A program made the translations under genes and the position numbers. From Clostridia bacterium (GTDB lineage Bacteria; Bacillota_A; Clostridia; Oscillospirales; CAG-272): 23,054 nt of DNA. Where the stretch lies: assembly GCA_017959485.1 (NCBI GenBank), contig JAGDAM010000359.1, forward strand, positions 1-23,054. Reading direction: 5' to 3'. The notes beneath the pieces are model-generated. The model ran no database searches. It was given only the letters and a program-made list of their open reading frames with translations, and had not been told where the DNA came from. Of the stretch, positions 1 to 7,788 are shown one piece after another. Each line of letters begins with the position of its first letter. The first letter of the stretch is position 1.

Positions 1-1044
1 ATCGAGCGAGGGTTCCATGGCGGCGTTTCCGCCCGCCACCGGGATCTCGTCGAGCGTCATACCGACGGCGACCTTCGCGGTCACGCGGGCGATGGGGTAT
101 CCGCTCGCCTTGGAAGCCAGTGCCGAAGACCGCGACACGCGCGGGTTGACTTCTATAAGAAAATACTCGCTGCTGTCGGGATTGAGCGCGAACTGAACGT
201 TGCAGCCGCCCTCGATGCCCAGCTCGCGGATGATCTTTATCGCGCTGTCGTTCAGCATCTTAAGGTCGTGATCGCTCAGCGAGAGTATCGGAGCGACGAC
301 CACCGAGTCGCCGGTGTGCACACCGACGGGATCGACGTTCTCCATCCCGCAGATCGTGATGGCTTTGTCGGTGCTGTCGCGCATCACCTCAAACTCGATC
401 TCCTTGTACCCGCGGACGCTCTTCTCGACGAGCACCTGATGCACCGGCGACATCCTGAAGGCGTTCGTTCCGATGTCGATCAGCTCCTCCTCGTTGTTGA
501 CGAAGCCGCCTCCGGTGCCGCCCAGCGTGAATGCGGGGCGCAGCACGACGGGATATCCGATGTCGAGCGCGGCCTTTTTTGCCTGCTCGAGGTCATACGT
601 GATCTCCGACGGAATGACGGGCTCGCCTATGCTCTGGCACATCTCCTTGAAGAGCTCCCTGTCTTCCGCCCGCTCGATGCTCGATGCCGGAGTGCCGAGA
701 AGTTCGACTTCGCACTCCTTGAGGATGCCTTTCCTGTCGAGCTGCATCGCGAGGTTGAGGCCGGTCTGCCCGCCTATGCCGGGCACTATGGCGTCGGGAC
801 GCTCGTATCTGAGTATCTTGGCGATATATTCGAGCGTCAGCGGCTCCATGTACACCTTGTCCGCGATCTGGGTGTCCGTCATTATCGTGGCGGGGTTCGA
901 GTTGCAGAGTATGACCTCGTAGCCCTCTTCCTTGAGGGCGAGGCAGGCCTGCGTCCCGGCGTAGTCGAATTCGGCCGCCTGGCCGATGACTATAGGTCCG
1001 GAGCCTATTATGAGCACTTTTTTTATGTCGGTTCTTTTTGCCAT
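1..1044 (-). CDS. carB: Carbamoyl-phosphate synthase large subunit, N-terminal part (cut by window edge)
   Basis: CarB makes carbamoyl phosphate from bicarbonate, ATP and ammonia delivered by the small subunit CarA, feeding pyrimidine and arginine synthesis in the cytoplasm. The 348 codons present start [20 protein letters not shown] and contain the family's opening nucleotide-binding motif ([20 protein letters not shown]), [19 protein letters not shown] and the first ATP-grasp domain with [12 protein letters not shown], a [10 protein letters not shown] stretch, [10 protein letters not shown] and [20 protein letters not shown]. The family is about 1,070 residues, so roughly two thirds lies outside the window. 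The start is at 1042-1044, with a GAAGGCGG-like ribosome site upstream. It follows pyrC by 41 bases on the same strand, so the two are probably co-transcribed. No carA lies between or before them, which is unusual. Identification is near certain. Confidence 0.97.
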   Translation of the reverse strand, partial: MAKRTDIKKVLIIGSGPIVIGQAAEFDYAGTQACLALKEEGYEVILCNSNPATIMTDTQIADKVYMEPLTLEYIAKILRYERPDAIVPGIGGQTGLNLAMQLDRKGILKECEVELLGTPASSIERAEDRELFKEMCQSIGEPVIPSEITYDLEQAKKAALDIGYPVVLRPAFTLGGTGGGFVNNEEELIDIGTNAFRMSPVHQVLVEKSVRGYKEIEFEVMRDSTDKAITICGMENVDPVGVHTGDSVVVAPILSLSDHDLKMLNDSAIKIIRELGIEGGCNVQFALNPDSSEYFLIEVNPRVSRSSALASKASGYPIARVTAKVAVGMTLDEIPVAGGNAAMEPSLD

Positions 1045-1085
1045 TTTTTGCTTCCGCCTTCTGTTGATGTCATATATGGATCTTT

Positions 1086-2420
1086 CTATTGCTTTTGAGC
1101 CTGTCCGGGGAACCGCCCGGCCGCTGCGCCCTCCGCTTCCGCGAGCGCGGTCTCCGCGCCGGCGCCGGCGCCGGGGCGGCGGTAGACAGTCTGTCCGCCA
1201 AAGGACGTCATGAGGCACTCACCGCAGAGGACTTCGCCGGCGAATGGCGTCGATCCGCCCATCGACAGGAACTTTTCGGGGTCCGATTCGCGGGATAGCC
1301 CGAGATCCCACACCGAGAAGCCGCCCGCCGGTATCCCGAACCGCCGGCGCGGGGCCGTCGTGAGCAGCGTTATGAGTTTTTCGAGGGATATTATACCTTT
1401 TTTCACGAGCCCGGTATAGAGAGCGGGGAAGGCGGTCTCAAGTCCGACGATCCCGAACAGGCTTCCCGCCAGCCCCCCGGCCTTTTCGGCGGCCGAGTGC
1501 GGCGCGTGGTCGGTGGCGATCATGTCGACGGTGCCGTCGATGACCCCGTCTATCAGCGCCTCGCGGTCGGAAGGTTCCCTCAGCGGCGGATTCATCCTGA
1601 ATCTGCCTTCGTCGCGGAGCATAGTGCAGTCGAGCAGCAGATAATGCGGCGCGGTCTCGCAGGTGACGTCGACTCCGCGGCGCTTGGCCTCTCTTATAAG
1701 CCTCACACTTTCTCTGCAGGAGATGTGACAGACGTGATATCTGCATCCGGTCTCGGCTGCGAGCTTCAGGTCGCGTTCTATCTGCCGCCATTCGCTCTCG
1801 GAGCTGATCCCGGGCAGACCGTGCGCTCTCGCGTAACTGCCGTCGTGTATGTATCCCTTTCCGCGAAGCGATTCGTCCTCGCAGTGAGCGACGATCGGCA
1901 GTCCCAGCTTCGCGGCGGTCTCCATCGCCTCGCGCATAAGAGACTCCGACTGCACTCCGACCCCGTCGTCCGAAAAACCCGCAACGAACCCGCGGCATCC
2001 GGCGGCAGACTCAGGACCGAAGGCTTTCGCGATGCCGCGCATGTCGGAGAGCTCCGCTCCTTTCTCGCCGACGGTGATCGACGCGAACGGATAGACCGGG
2101 ATAACGGCGTCGCGGCCGATGATGTCGGTCTCCTCGCGCATATGTCCGACGCTGTCGGGGACGGGCCGCAGATTGGGCATTGTGCAGACGGCAGTATATC
2201 CGCCGGCGGCTGCCGCAGCGGTGCCGGTCGCTATGCGCTCCTTATAAGAAAAGCCCGGCTCGCGAAAATGCACGTGCACGTCGCAAAAACCGGGCAATAC
2301 GGTATATTTTCCGGAAACAGAAACAGTTTCGCCCGGAATACCGGCCGGGAGGGTCTGCGGCGACGTCGCCGCGGGTCCTTTTGCCGCAAACTGTTCGGTT
2401 TCCTTTTTGAATGCAGTCAT
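1086..2420 (-). CDS. pyrC: Dihydroorotase (class I, PyrC)
   Basis: A zinc amidohydrolase that cyclises N-carbamoyl-aspartate to dihydroorotate, the third step of pyrimidine synthesis. Visible motifs are [10 protein letters not shown] (metal-binding HxH, H49 and H51), [44 protein letters not shown] and IATDHAPHS, followed by the GLETAFP segment; this order is that of the class I (Bacillus/Aquifex) type. I chose the ATG at 2418-2420 because GGAGG sits at 2428-2432 with seven bases between. The frame stays open further upstream to a TTG at 2498, but that stretch is the leader. The 444-residue product has a short, Ala/Pro/Thr-rich N-terminus in place of the usual IKNG-type first strands that complete the small beta domain. 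It is first in a unit with carB and sits behind a promoter and a hairpin leader. Confidence 0.95.
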   Translation of the reverse strand: MTAFKKETEQFAAKGPAATSPQTLPAGIPGETVSVSGKYTVLPGFCDVHVHFREPGFSYKERIATGTAAAAAGGYTAVCTMPNLRPVPDSVGHMREETDIIGRDAVIPVYPFASITVGEKGAELSDMRGIAKAFGPESAAGCRGFVAGFSDDGVGVQSESLMREAMETAAKLGLPIVAHCEDESLRGKGYIHDGSYARAHGLPGISSESEWRQIERDLKLAAETGCRYHVCHISCRESVRLIREAKRRGVDVTCETAPHYLLLDCTMLRDEGRFRMNPPLREPSDREALIDGVIDGTVDMIATDHAPHSAAEKAGGLAGSLFGIVGLETAFPALYTGLVKKGIISLEKLITLLTTAPRRRFGIPAGGFSVWDLGLSRESDPEKFLSMGGSTPFAGEVLCGECLMTSFGGQTVYRRPGAGAGAETALAEAEGAAAGRFPGQAQKQ

Positions 2421-2450
2421 AAAGCTGCCTCCGCTCTTTTGTGGACGGAC

Positions 2451-2480
2451 AAATAAAAGTCCCGCCGAAGCCGGCGAGAC
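2451..2480 (-). terminator. Hairpin plus U-run in the pyrC leader: probable attenuator
   Basis: On the minus strand, GTCTCGCCG (2480-2472) and CGGCGGGAC (2467-2459) pair over nine positions (one G-U) with a four-base loop, followed directly by TTTTATTT (2458-2451). This is the layout of an intrinsic terminator, lying inside the pyrC leader between the promoter at about 2580 and the ribosome site at 2428-2432. A GC-rich leader block at 2541-2554 contains GCCGGC, which could pair with the left arm and act as an antiterminator. Attenuation of pyr genes is well known in Firmicutes (PyrR), but I do not find a convincing PyrR-loop consensus here, so the effector is not assigned. Confidence 0.6.
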
Positions 2481-2578
2481 CGATTCCGCGCACGCCAAAA
2501 CACCGGTATATCATTCCGGGAACACTTATGGTGATGCGCGCCTCCGGCCGGCCGTCTGCCCCGTCCTTTGACTGATAT

Positions 2579-2608
2579 ATTATATCACATGAATAATTAA
2601 TGTGTCAA
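2579..2608 (-). promoter_or_regulatory. Sigma-A type promoter of pyrC-carB
   Basis: On the minus strand, TTGACA (2608-2603) and TATAAT (2584-2579) are both perfect consensus hexamers with an 18-base spacer. Transcription would start near 2571, leaving a leader of about 150 bases before pyrC that contains the hairpin at 2459-2480. The -35 box lies just after the hairpin that closes the PFOR transcript. Confidence 0.85.
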
Positions 2609-2640
2609 CTGTTTTTTGCAGCGTCTCCGCGGGTTTACAG

Positions 2641-2672
2641 AGGGCTGGCGGTCCCGGAGGACCGCCAGCCCT
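2641..2672. terminator. Perfect 14-bp inverted repeat after the PFOR gene
   Basis: AGGGCTGGCGGTCC (2641-2654) and its exact reverse complement (2659-2672) enclose the four-base loop CGGA. It lies 15 bases past the PFOR stop and before the pyrC promoter, so it most likely ends or stabilises the PFOR transcript. The T-run (TATTTTTT, 2674-2681) is on the plus-strand side. Read on the minus strand, the stem is preceded by A6 and followed by CTCTGTAAACC, so it is not a textbook U-tract terminator for PFOR. Confidence 0.6.
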
Positions 2673-2687
2673 GTATTTTTTATCCGG

Positions 2688-5600
2688 TCACTGCTGTGCT
2701 TCGGACTCGAAGAGACGGCCGTATCTCAGCAGTCTCTCGTACTTCTCGGCTGCCGCCGCCTCGGCCGTCGCGAAGAGGGCTTCGGCGCGCTCCGGGAACT
2801 GCTGTGCAAGTCTGCTGTATCTCGTCTCGCCCGTGATGAACTCGCGGTAGTCGGCGGAAGGCTTCTTCGAATCGACGGTGAGAGGATTCTTTCCTTCGGC
2901 TCTGAGAGCGGGATTGTAGCGGAACATCTGCCAGTATCCGGCATCGACCGCACGCTTCATCTCGAGCTGGCAGTTCTGCATGCCGCCCTTGACTCCGTGC
3001 ATCTCGCAGGGCGCGTAACCGATGATCAGCGAAGGTCCGTGATAGGCTTCGGCTTCGGTCATGGCCTTGAGCAGCTGGTTCATGTCGGCGCCCATGGCGA
3101 CCTGCGCGACATACACGTATCCGTAGGACATCGCGATCTCGGCGAGGTTCTTCTTGTTGATCGCCTTGCCGGCAGCGGCAAACTGAGCGACCTGACCGAT
3201 CTGCGAAGCCTTCGAGGCCTGGCCGCCGGTGTTCGAGTAGACTTCGGTATCGAAGACCATCACGTTGACGTCTTCGCCGGAGGCGAGCACGTGGTCGAGA
3301 CCGCCGAATCCGATGTCGTAGGCCCAGCCGTCGCCGCCGAAGATCCATACCGACTTCTTCGACAGATAATCCTTCTCGGCGAGGATCTTTTCCTTCAGTT
3401 CCTTGTTTACTCTCGACTTCTCGAGCATCGCGATGAGGTCCGCGGTGGCGGGGCCGTTGGCGCTGCCGTCGTCGACAGTCTCGAGGTATTTCGCTATGAC
3501 GGCCTTTCTTTCGTCGTCCTTGAGCGATTCGCCGTACTCTTTGACCATGCCGATGAGCTTCTCTCTGATCGCCTTCTGGCCGAGAGCGATGCCGAGGCCG
3601 TGCTCAGCGTTGTCCTCGAAGAGGGAGTTGGCCCAGGCGGGTCCGCGTCCGCTCTCGCGGTTGACGGTGTAGGGAGTGGCGGGAGCCGAACCGCCCCAGA
3701 TCGAGGAGCAGCCGGTGGCGTTCGAGATGTACATCCTCTCGCCGAAGAGCTGTGTTACGAGTCTCGCGTAGGAGGTCTCGGCGCAGCCCGCGCAGGAGCC
3801 GGAGAATTCAAGCAGCGGCTGCTTGAACTGGCTGCCCTTGACGGTGTTGTTTATGATCTCGGGCTTCTCGGAGACATTGGCTACGGCATAGTCGAAAGCG
3901 GCCTGCTGGAAGAGTCCCTTCTCCTGAGGAGCCATCTCGATGGCGGACTTGGCAGAGGCGAGCTTCGCGGCTTCCTTCGCGGCGGTCTTGGGATCGTACT
4001 CGGGATGTTCGGCGGCGACTGTCTTGCGGGCGTTCTCGGCGGCCTTTATCGATACCGGGCAGGCCTTGACGCAGAGCGTGCAGCCCATGCAGTCGAGAGC
4101 GGAGACGGCCATCGTGAACTTGTAGTTGGTCTTGATCACCGGTCTGGCGGCGAAGAGCGTTCCCTCGGGAGCGGCGGCCGCTTCGGCCTCGGTCATCGCG
4201 AACGGTCTGATCGCGGCATGCGGGCAGACGAACGCGCAGTTGTTGCACTGTACGCAGTTTTCGGGCTTCCATACGGGCACGAACACGGCAACGCCGCGCT
4301 TCTCGTAGGCAGCGGCGCCCTGCGGGAAGGTACCGTCGGCGCAGTCCTTGAAAGCCGATACCGGCAGCGAGTCGCCGCGCATGGCGTCGACGGGCTCGAC
4401 GATCCTGTTGACGAAATCAACGAGATCCTTTCTCGGTCCGGTGACCTCGGCCCTGGGGGCGTCATCTTCGCAGGCAGCCCAGGCCTTCGGAACGTTCACC
4501 TTCACGAAGGCGTCCGCGCCGGCCTCGATGGCGGCGTAGTTGAGATCGACGATAGCCTGGCCCTTCTTGATGTAGGACTTGTAGGCCATCTTCTTCATGT
4601 ACTCGATAGCCTCGTCCTTGGGAAGGATGCCGGCGAGAGCGAAGAAGGCGGACTGGAGAACGGTGTTCTTGACCTTTCCGTTGCCGATGCGGCGGAGGGC
4701 GATGCCCGTACCGTCTATGATGTAGAAGTTGATTTTGTTCCTGGCGATGTACTTCTTGACGGCGGAGGGCAGGTGAGCGTCGAGCTCCTCAGGCTTCCAG
4801 GCGCAGTCGAGCAGGAAGGTACCGCCCGGCTTGACGTCCTGGACCATGTCGTACTTGGTCAGGTAGGCCTGGTTGTGGCAGGCGACGAAGTCGGCCTTGG
4901 TGATGTAGTACGAGCTCTTGATCGGGCTGTCGCCGAAGCGCAGGTGCGAGATCGTGATTCCGCCCGTCTTCTTCGAGTCGTACTGGAAATACGCCTGGAT
5001 GTATTTGTCGGGGTGGTCACCGATGATATTGATCGAGTTCTTGTTGGCACCGACGGTACCGTCGCCGCCGAGTCCCCAGAACTTGCAGGAGATCGTTCCC
5101 TTGGGCGATGTGTCGGGGCAGGCCTTCTCGGTGAGAGACAGACCGGTGACGTCGTCCACGATACCGACCGTGAAGTTGTTCTTCGCTCTCTTGAGGCTGA
5201 GGTTGCGGTATACGGCGAAGATCGAGGCCGGAGTGGTGTCCTTCGAGCCGAGGCCGTAGCGACCGCCGACGACCTTTATGTCACCGCGGCCGTTCTGCGC
5301 GAGGGCGGTGACGACATCGAGGTAGAGCGGCTCGCCCAGCGAACCGGGCTCTTTGGTGCGGTCGAGGACCGCGATCGACCTGACGGTCTGCGGAATGGCG
5401 GCGAGGAGGTGCTTCGCGCTGAACGGACGGTAGAGTCTTACCTTTACGAGGCCGACCTTTTCGCCGTGGGCGTTCATGTAGTCGATGACTTCCTCGGCGA
5501 CGTCGCAGACCGAACCCATGGCGACGATCACTCTGTCGGCATCGGGCGCGCCGTAGTAGTTGAAGAGCTTATAGTCGGTACCGAGTTTCTTGTTGACCTG

Positions 5601-6371
5601 CTTCATGTAGTTTTCCACGACGGCCGGGAATTTGTCGTAGTACTCGTTGCAGGCTTCTCTGTGCTGGAAGAAGATGTCGCCGTTTTCGGCCGAGCCGCGG
5701 AGCACGGGGTGCTCGGGGTTGAGGGCTCTGCCGCGGAAGGCGGCGATGGCATCCCAGTCTACCATATCCTTGAGATCGTCGATGTCCCAGACCTCGATCT
5801 TCTGGATCTCGTGGGAGGTCCTGAAACCGTCGAAGAAGTTGAGCACCGGAACTCTGCCGGAGATCGCCGCGAGATGGGCGACGGCGCCGAGGTCCATGAT
5901 CTCCTGCGCGTTGGTCTCGGCCAGCATCGCATAGCCGGTCTGGCGGCAGGCATAGACGTCGGAATGGTCGCCGAAGATGTTCAGCGCGTGCGAAGCGACG
6001 CAGCGCGCGGACACGTGGATGACGCCGGGAAGGAGTTCGCCGGCCATCTTGTACATATTCGGGATCATCAGGAGCAGGCCCTGAGATGCGGTGTATGTGG
6101 TCGTCAGAGCGCCGGAAGCGAGCGATCCGTGAACGGCGCCGGCCGCGCCGCCTTCGGACTGCATCTCCATGACTCTGACCTTCTCGCCGAATATGTTGCG
6201 GGCGGGTTTGCCGAGGATGTTCTTGTCCGTCGCGGACCATGTGTCTGTGATCTCAGCCATGGGGCTGGAGGGTGTGATGGGGTAGATCGCGGCAACTTCG
6301 GTAAACGCATACGAAACATGCGCAGCCGCGGTGTTGCCGTCCATGGAAAGCTTTTGACGCTTGATTGCCAT
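2688..6371 (-). CDS. nifJ: Pyruvate:ferredoxin (flavodoxin) oxidoreductase, single-chain
   Basis: PFOR oxidatively decarboxylates pyruvate to acetyl-CoA and CO2 and passes electrons to ferredoxin or flavodoxin; it is the central step of clostridial fermentation. The 1,227-residue chain has all domains fused in the usual order. These are the N-terminal pyruvate/TPP pyrimidine-binding domain (AAIYPITPSSPMAE), the CoA-binding and gamma-type domain, a two-[4Fe-4S] ferredoxin domain (C706/C709/C712/C716 and C761/C764/C767/C771), and the C-terminal TPP domain (GGDGWAYDIGFGGLDHVLAS, VYSNTGGQASKASQ). The proximal-cluster cysteines are visible as SCAGC (C860, C863), NATGCSS (C888) and YAPCEMHG (C1122). 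GGAGG at 6380-6384 lies eight bases before the ATG. It stands alone with its own promoter and a hairpin at its end, so it is probably monocistronic. Its length is slightly above the usual 1,170-1,200. Confidence 0.97.
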   Translation of the reverse strand: MAIKRQKLSMDGNTAAAHVSYAFTEVAAIYPITPSSPMAEITDTWSATDKNILGKPARNIFGEKVRVMEMQSEGGAAGAVHGSLASGALTTTYTASQGLLLMIPNMYKMAGELLPGVIHVSARCVASHALNIFGDHSDVYACRQTGYAMLAETNAQEIMDLGAVAHLAAISGRVPVLNFFDGFRTSHEIQKIEVWDIDDLKDMVDWDAIAAFRGRALNPEHPVLRGSAENGDIFFQHREACNEYYDKFPAVVENYMKQVNKKLGTDYKLFNYYGAPDADRVIVAMGSVCDVAEEVIDYMNAHGEKVGLVKVRLYRPFSAKHLLAAIPQTVRSIAVLDRTKEPGSLGEPLYLDVVTALAQNGRGDIKVVGGRYGLGSKDTTPASIFAVYRNLSLKRAKNNFTVGIVDDVTGLSLTEKACPDTSPKGTISCKFWGLGGDGTVGANKNSINIIGDHPDKYIQAYFQYDSKKTGGITISHLRFGDSPIKSSYYITKADFVACHNQAYLTKYDMVQDVKPGGTFLLDCAWKPEELDAHLPSAVKKYIARNKINFYIIDGTGIALRRIGNGKVKNTVLQSAFFALAGILPKDEAIEYMKKMAYKSYIKKGQAIVDLNYAAIEAGADAFVKVNVPKAWAACEDDAPRAEVTGPRKDLVDFVNRIVEPVDAMRGDSLPVSAFKDCADGTFPQGAAAYEKRGVAVFVPVWKPENCVQCNNCAFVCPHAAIRPFAMTEAEAAAAPEGTLFAARPVIKTNYKFTMAVSALDCMGCTLCVKACPVSIKAAENARKTVAAEHPEYDPKTAAKEAAKLASAKSAIEMAPQEKGLFQQAAFDYAVANVSEKPEIINNTVKGSQFKQPLLEFSGSCAGCAETSYARLVTQLFGERMYISNATGCSSIWGGSAPATPYTVNRESGRGPAWANSLFEDNAEHGLGIALGQKAIREKLIGMVKEYGESLKDDERKAVIAKYLETVDDGSANGPATADLIAMLEKSRVNKELKEKILAEKDYLSKKSVWIFGGDGWAYDIGFGGLDHVLASGEDVNVMVFDTEVYSNTGGQASKASQIGQVAQFAAAGKAINKKNLAEIAMSYGYVYVAQVAMGADMNQLLKAMTEAEAYHGPSLIIGYAPCEMHGVKGGMQNCQLEMKRAVDAGYWQMFRYNPALRAEGKNPLTVDSKKPSADYREFITGETRYSRLAQQFPERAEALFATAEAAAAEKYERLLRYGRLFESEAQQ

Positions 6372-6435
6372 GTGGGTTTCCTCCGTAGTATATTGAAAAA
6401 AATATTATTGCAAGGAAATGATGCGGCCGTTCACT

Positions 6436-6449
6436 CGTGTTTGAACACG
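6436..6449. promoter_or_regulatory. Palindrome CGTGTT-TG-AACACG in the PFOR leader: operator-like
   Basis: A 6-bp perfect inverted repeat with a two-base centre lies about 10-25 bases downstream of the predicted PFOR transcription start. That is a common position for a repressor that blocks elongation or open complex. It matches neither the Rex consensus (TTGTGA-N4-TCACAA type) nor the Firmicutes LexA box, so I name no regulator. Confidence 0.35.
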
Positions 6450-6465
6450 CAATGCGACATTATAT

Positions 6466-6494
6466 ATAATATCACATTTTTGCCGAAAAGTAAA
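6466..6494 (-). promoter_or_regulatory. Promoter of the PFOR gene
   Basis: On the minus strand, TTTACT (6494-6489) and TATTAT (6471-6466) are spaced 17 bases apart, and an overlapping TATAAT (6464-6459) could serve as an alternative -10. The leader is about 85 bases, with the palindrome at 6436-6449 inside it. It is divergent from the holA promoter at 6570-6598. Confidence 0.7.
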
Positions 6495-6569
6495 GGGGCG
6501 ACGGAAAAAAAGACAGCCCGGCAGCCAATAAAACGGGGTTGCGCGCCCTTTCCGGAGCGCGGCGTCCGG

Positions 6570-6598
6570 TTGACTTCTTTGCTTTTTTGATATATAAT
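6570..6598 (+). promoter_or_regulatory. Promoter of holA
   Basis: TTGACT (6570-6575) and TATAAT (6593-6598) with an exact 17-base spacer, about 40 bases before the holA ATG. It is a strong sigma-A type match, back to back with the PFOR promoter. Confidence 0.8.
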
Positions 6599-6638
6599 AT
6601 TGTTATGGTAGAAATGACCGCCGGAAAGGGGCTTTGAG

Positions 6639-7673
6639 ATGTACGAACCGGTATCGGAATCGGATTTCAGAAAGAAAATAAAGAACGGCATCCCCGAAGG
6701 CAGGCCACACGCGTATTTCTTTTACGGGGAAGAGGATTACCTGAAGCGCAGCGCGGTCGCGGCGGCTAAGGAGGCCATCGTATCGGACCCCTTCGATCTG
6801 ACCAAGATCGGTGCCGCGACATACACACCGGAGGGGCTCGCGGCGTCGCTCGGCGTCCCGCCGCTCTTCTCGGATCACCGGCTCGTCGTGCTGACGCTCA
6901 GCCTCACCGACCTTCGTCCCGGGGAGATATCCGACCTTTGCGAAGCCGTATCGGAATGCACCCCGGATTTCCCGTCGGTGCTGCTGCTCGACCTGCCGTC
7001 GTCGGGGTTTGACGCCGGGACCGCGAAACGCCCGTCAGCGCTCTTCAAAAAGCTCGCCGAGGCGGCCGTCCCGGTGCGGTTCGACCGGATCACCGGCGCA
7101 AGGCTGAACGGCTGGGTCGGCAGACACTACGCCGGGCACGGCGTGCTGGCGCCCGCCGGCGTATGCGCCTTCACCGTTTCATATTGCGGGAACGAGATGT
7201 TCCGCCTGGCTTCCGAGACCGACAAGATATCCTGCTACGTGCTCTCGCAGGGGCGCGATGCCGTGACGGAGGAGGACGTGAAGACCGCCGGCTGCCCGGC
7301 GGGAGAGTTCGACGCTTTCGCGCTGGCGAACGCGGTGACGGGCGGAGACCGCCGGCTCGCGCTCGACATCCTGGCATTTCTCAAGTCGCGCCGCGAGGAC
7401 CCCGTGAAGATCATGTCCGATATCATACGGGTCTTCTGCGACATGAGCGCGGTCAACACCTGCCGCAAGGCCGGGATGGACAGCCGTCAGATCTCGGAGG
7501 CGACGTCGATCAAACCCTATCCGCTCAGCCGCTACACCGCGGCGATCGATTCGATGAAGGACCCCGACAGGACGCTGTCGAGGGCGCTCGCACTGACCGC
7601 CGGAGCCGACGGAGGAGTCAAAGGCTACGGGCGTGACTACCTCCCGATCGAGATGCTCATCTGCTCAATCTGA
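6639..7673 (+). CDS. holA: DNA polymerase III delta subunit
   Basis: The delta subunit of the clamp loader opens the sliding clamp so it can be placed on DNA. The 344-residue chain has the family layout. Near residue 25 comes the opening strand and degenerate P-loop (HAYFFYGEEDYLKRSAV), where an acidic GEE replaces a true Walker A. A Rossmann-like AAA+ core follows, then the helical lid with NEMFRLASETDKI, and the C-terminal collar region with DAFALANAVTGGD, LAFLKSRREDPVKIMSDIIRVF and IKPYPLSRYTAAI. AAGGGG lies seven bases before the ATG. It has its own promoter and no gene close behind, so it is probably transcribed alone. Sequence divergence is normal for HolA. The product's partner, the clamp DnaN, is encoded in the same window. 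Confidence 0.9.
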   Translation: MYEPVSESDFRKKIKNGIPEGRPHAYFFYGEEDYLKRSAVAAAKEAIVSDPFDLTKIGAATYTPEGLAASLGVPPLFSDHRLVVLTLSLTDLRPGEISDLCEAVSECTPDFPSVLLLDLPSSGFDAGTAKRPSALFKKLAEAAVPVRFDRITGARLNGWVGRHYAGHGVLAPAGVCAFTVSYCGNEMFRLASETDKISCYVLSQGRDAVTEEDVKTAGCPAGEFDAFALANAVTGGDRRLALDILAFLKSRREDPVKIMSDIIRVFCDMSAVNTCRKAGMDSRQISEATSIKPYPLSRYTAAIDSMKDPDRTLSRALALTAGADGGVKGYGRDYLPIEMLICSI

Positions 7674-7679
7674 GCAGAT
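7659..7679. repeat. 9-bp inverted repeat spanning the holA stop codon
   Basis: ATCTGCTCA (7659-7667) and TGAGCAGAT (7671-7679) form a perfect stem with a three-base loop; the TGA stop of holA is the first codon of the right arm. There is no T-run after it, so it is a weak terminator candidate. Its CTGCTC core is the same word that is repeated just downstream. Confidence 0.5.
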
Positions 7680-7680
7680 C

Positions 7681-7771
7681 AAAGCTGCTCTGAGCTGCTC
7701 TGATTTGCTCTGCTACGTGCTGCTCTAAGCTGCTCTGCTTCGAGTTGATCTGAGCTGCTCCGAGCTGTTTC
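7681..7771 (+). repeat. Degenerate direct repeats of GCTGCTCTGA
   Basis: After holA, the words GCTGCTCTGA, TTGCTCTG, GCTGCTCTAA, GCTGCTCTGC, GTTGATCTGA and GCTGCTCCGA follow one another with periods of about 10-15 bases. No reading frame or RNA gene explains them. They lie directly before the AT-rich and DnaA-box-like stretch and could be a decayed tandem array or part of a larger replication or segregation site. Confidence 0.55.
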
Positions 7772-7788
7772 CGGAAGGCCGATTAAAG

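Noticed and set aside
2421..2514. Leader peptide or longer start for pyrC (frames from 2498 or 2514)
   Set aside because: The 2498 start is a TTG with no ribosome site, and the 2514 frame overlaps pyrC out of frame with no run of regulatory codons. The GGAGG at 2428-2432 clearly serves the ATG at 2420.
6436..6449. SOS (LexA) box or Rex site at the PFOR leader palindrome
   Set aside because: Spacing and half-sites do not fit CGAAC-N4-GTTCG or TTGTGA-N4-TCACAA.
2616..6590. A 1,324-codon plus-strand open frame opposite PFOR
   Set aside because: It is the antisense shadow of the PFOR gene, low in motif content and Val/Asp/Gly-heavy as expected for the complement of a GC-rich gene.
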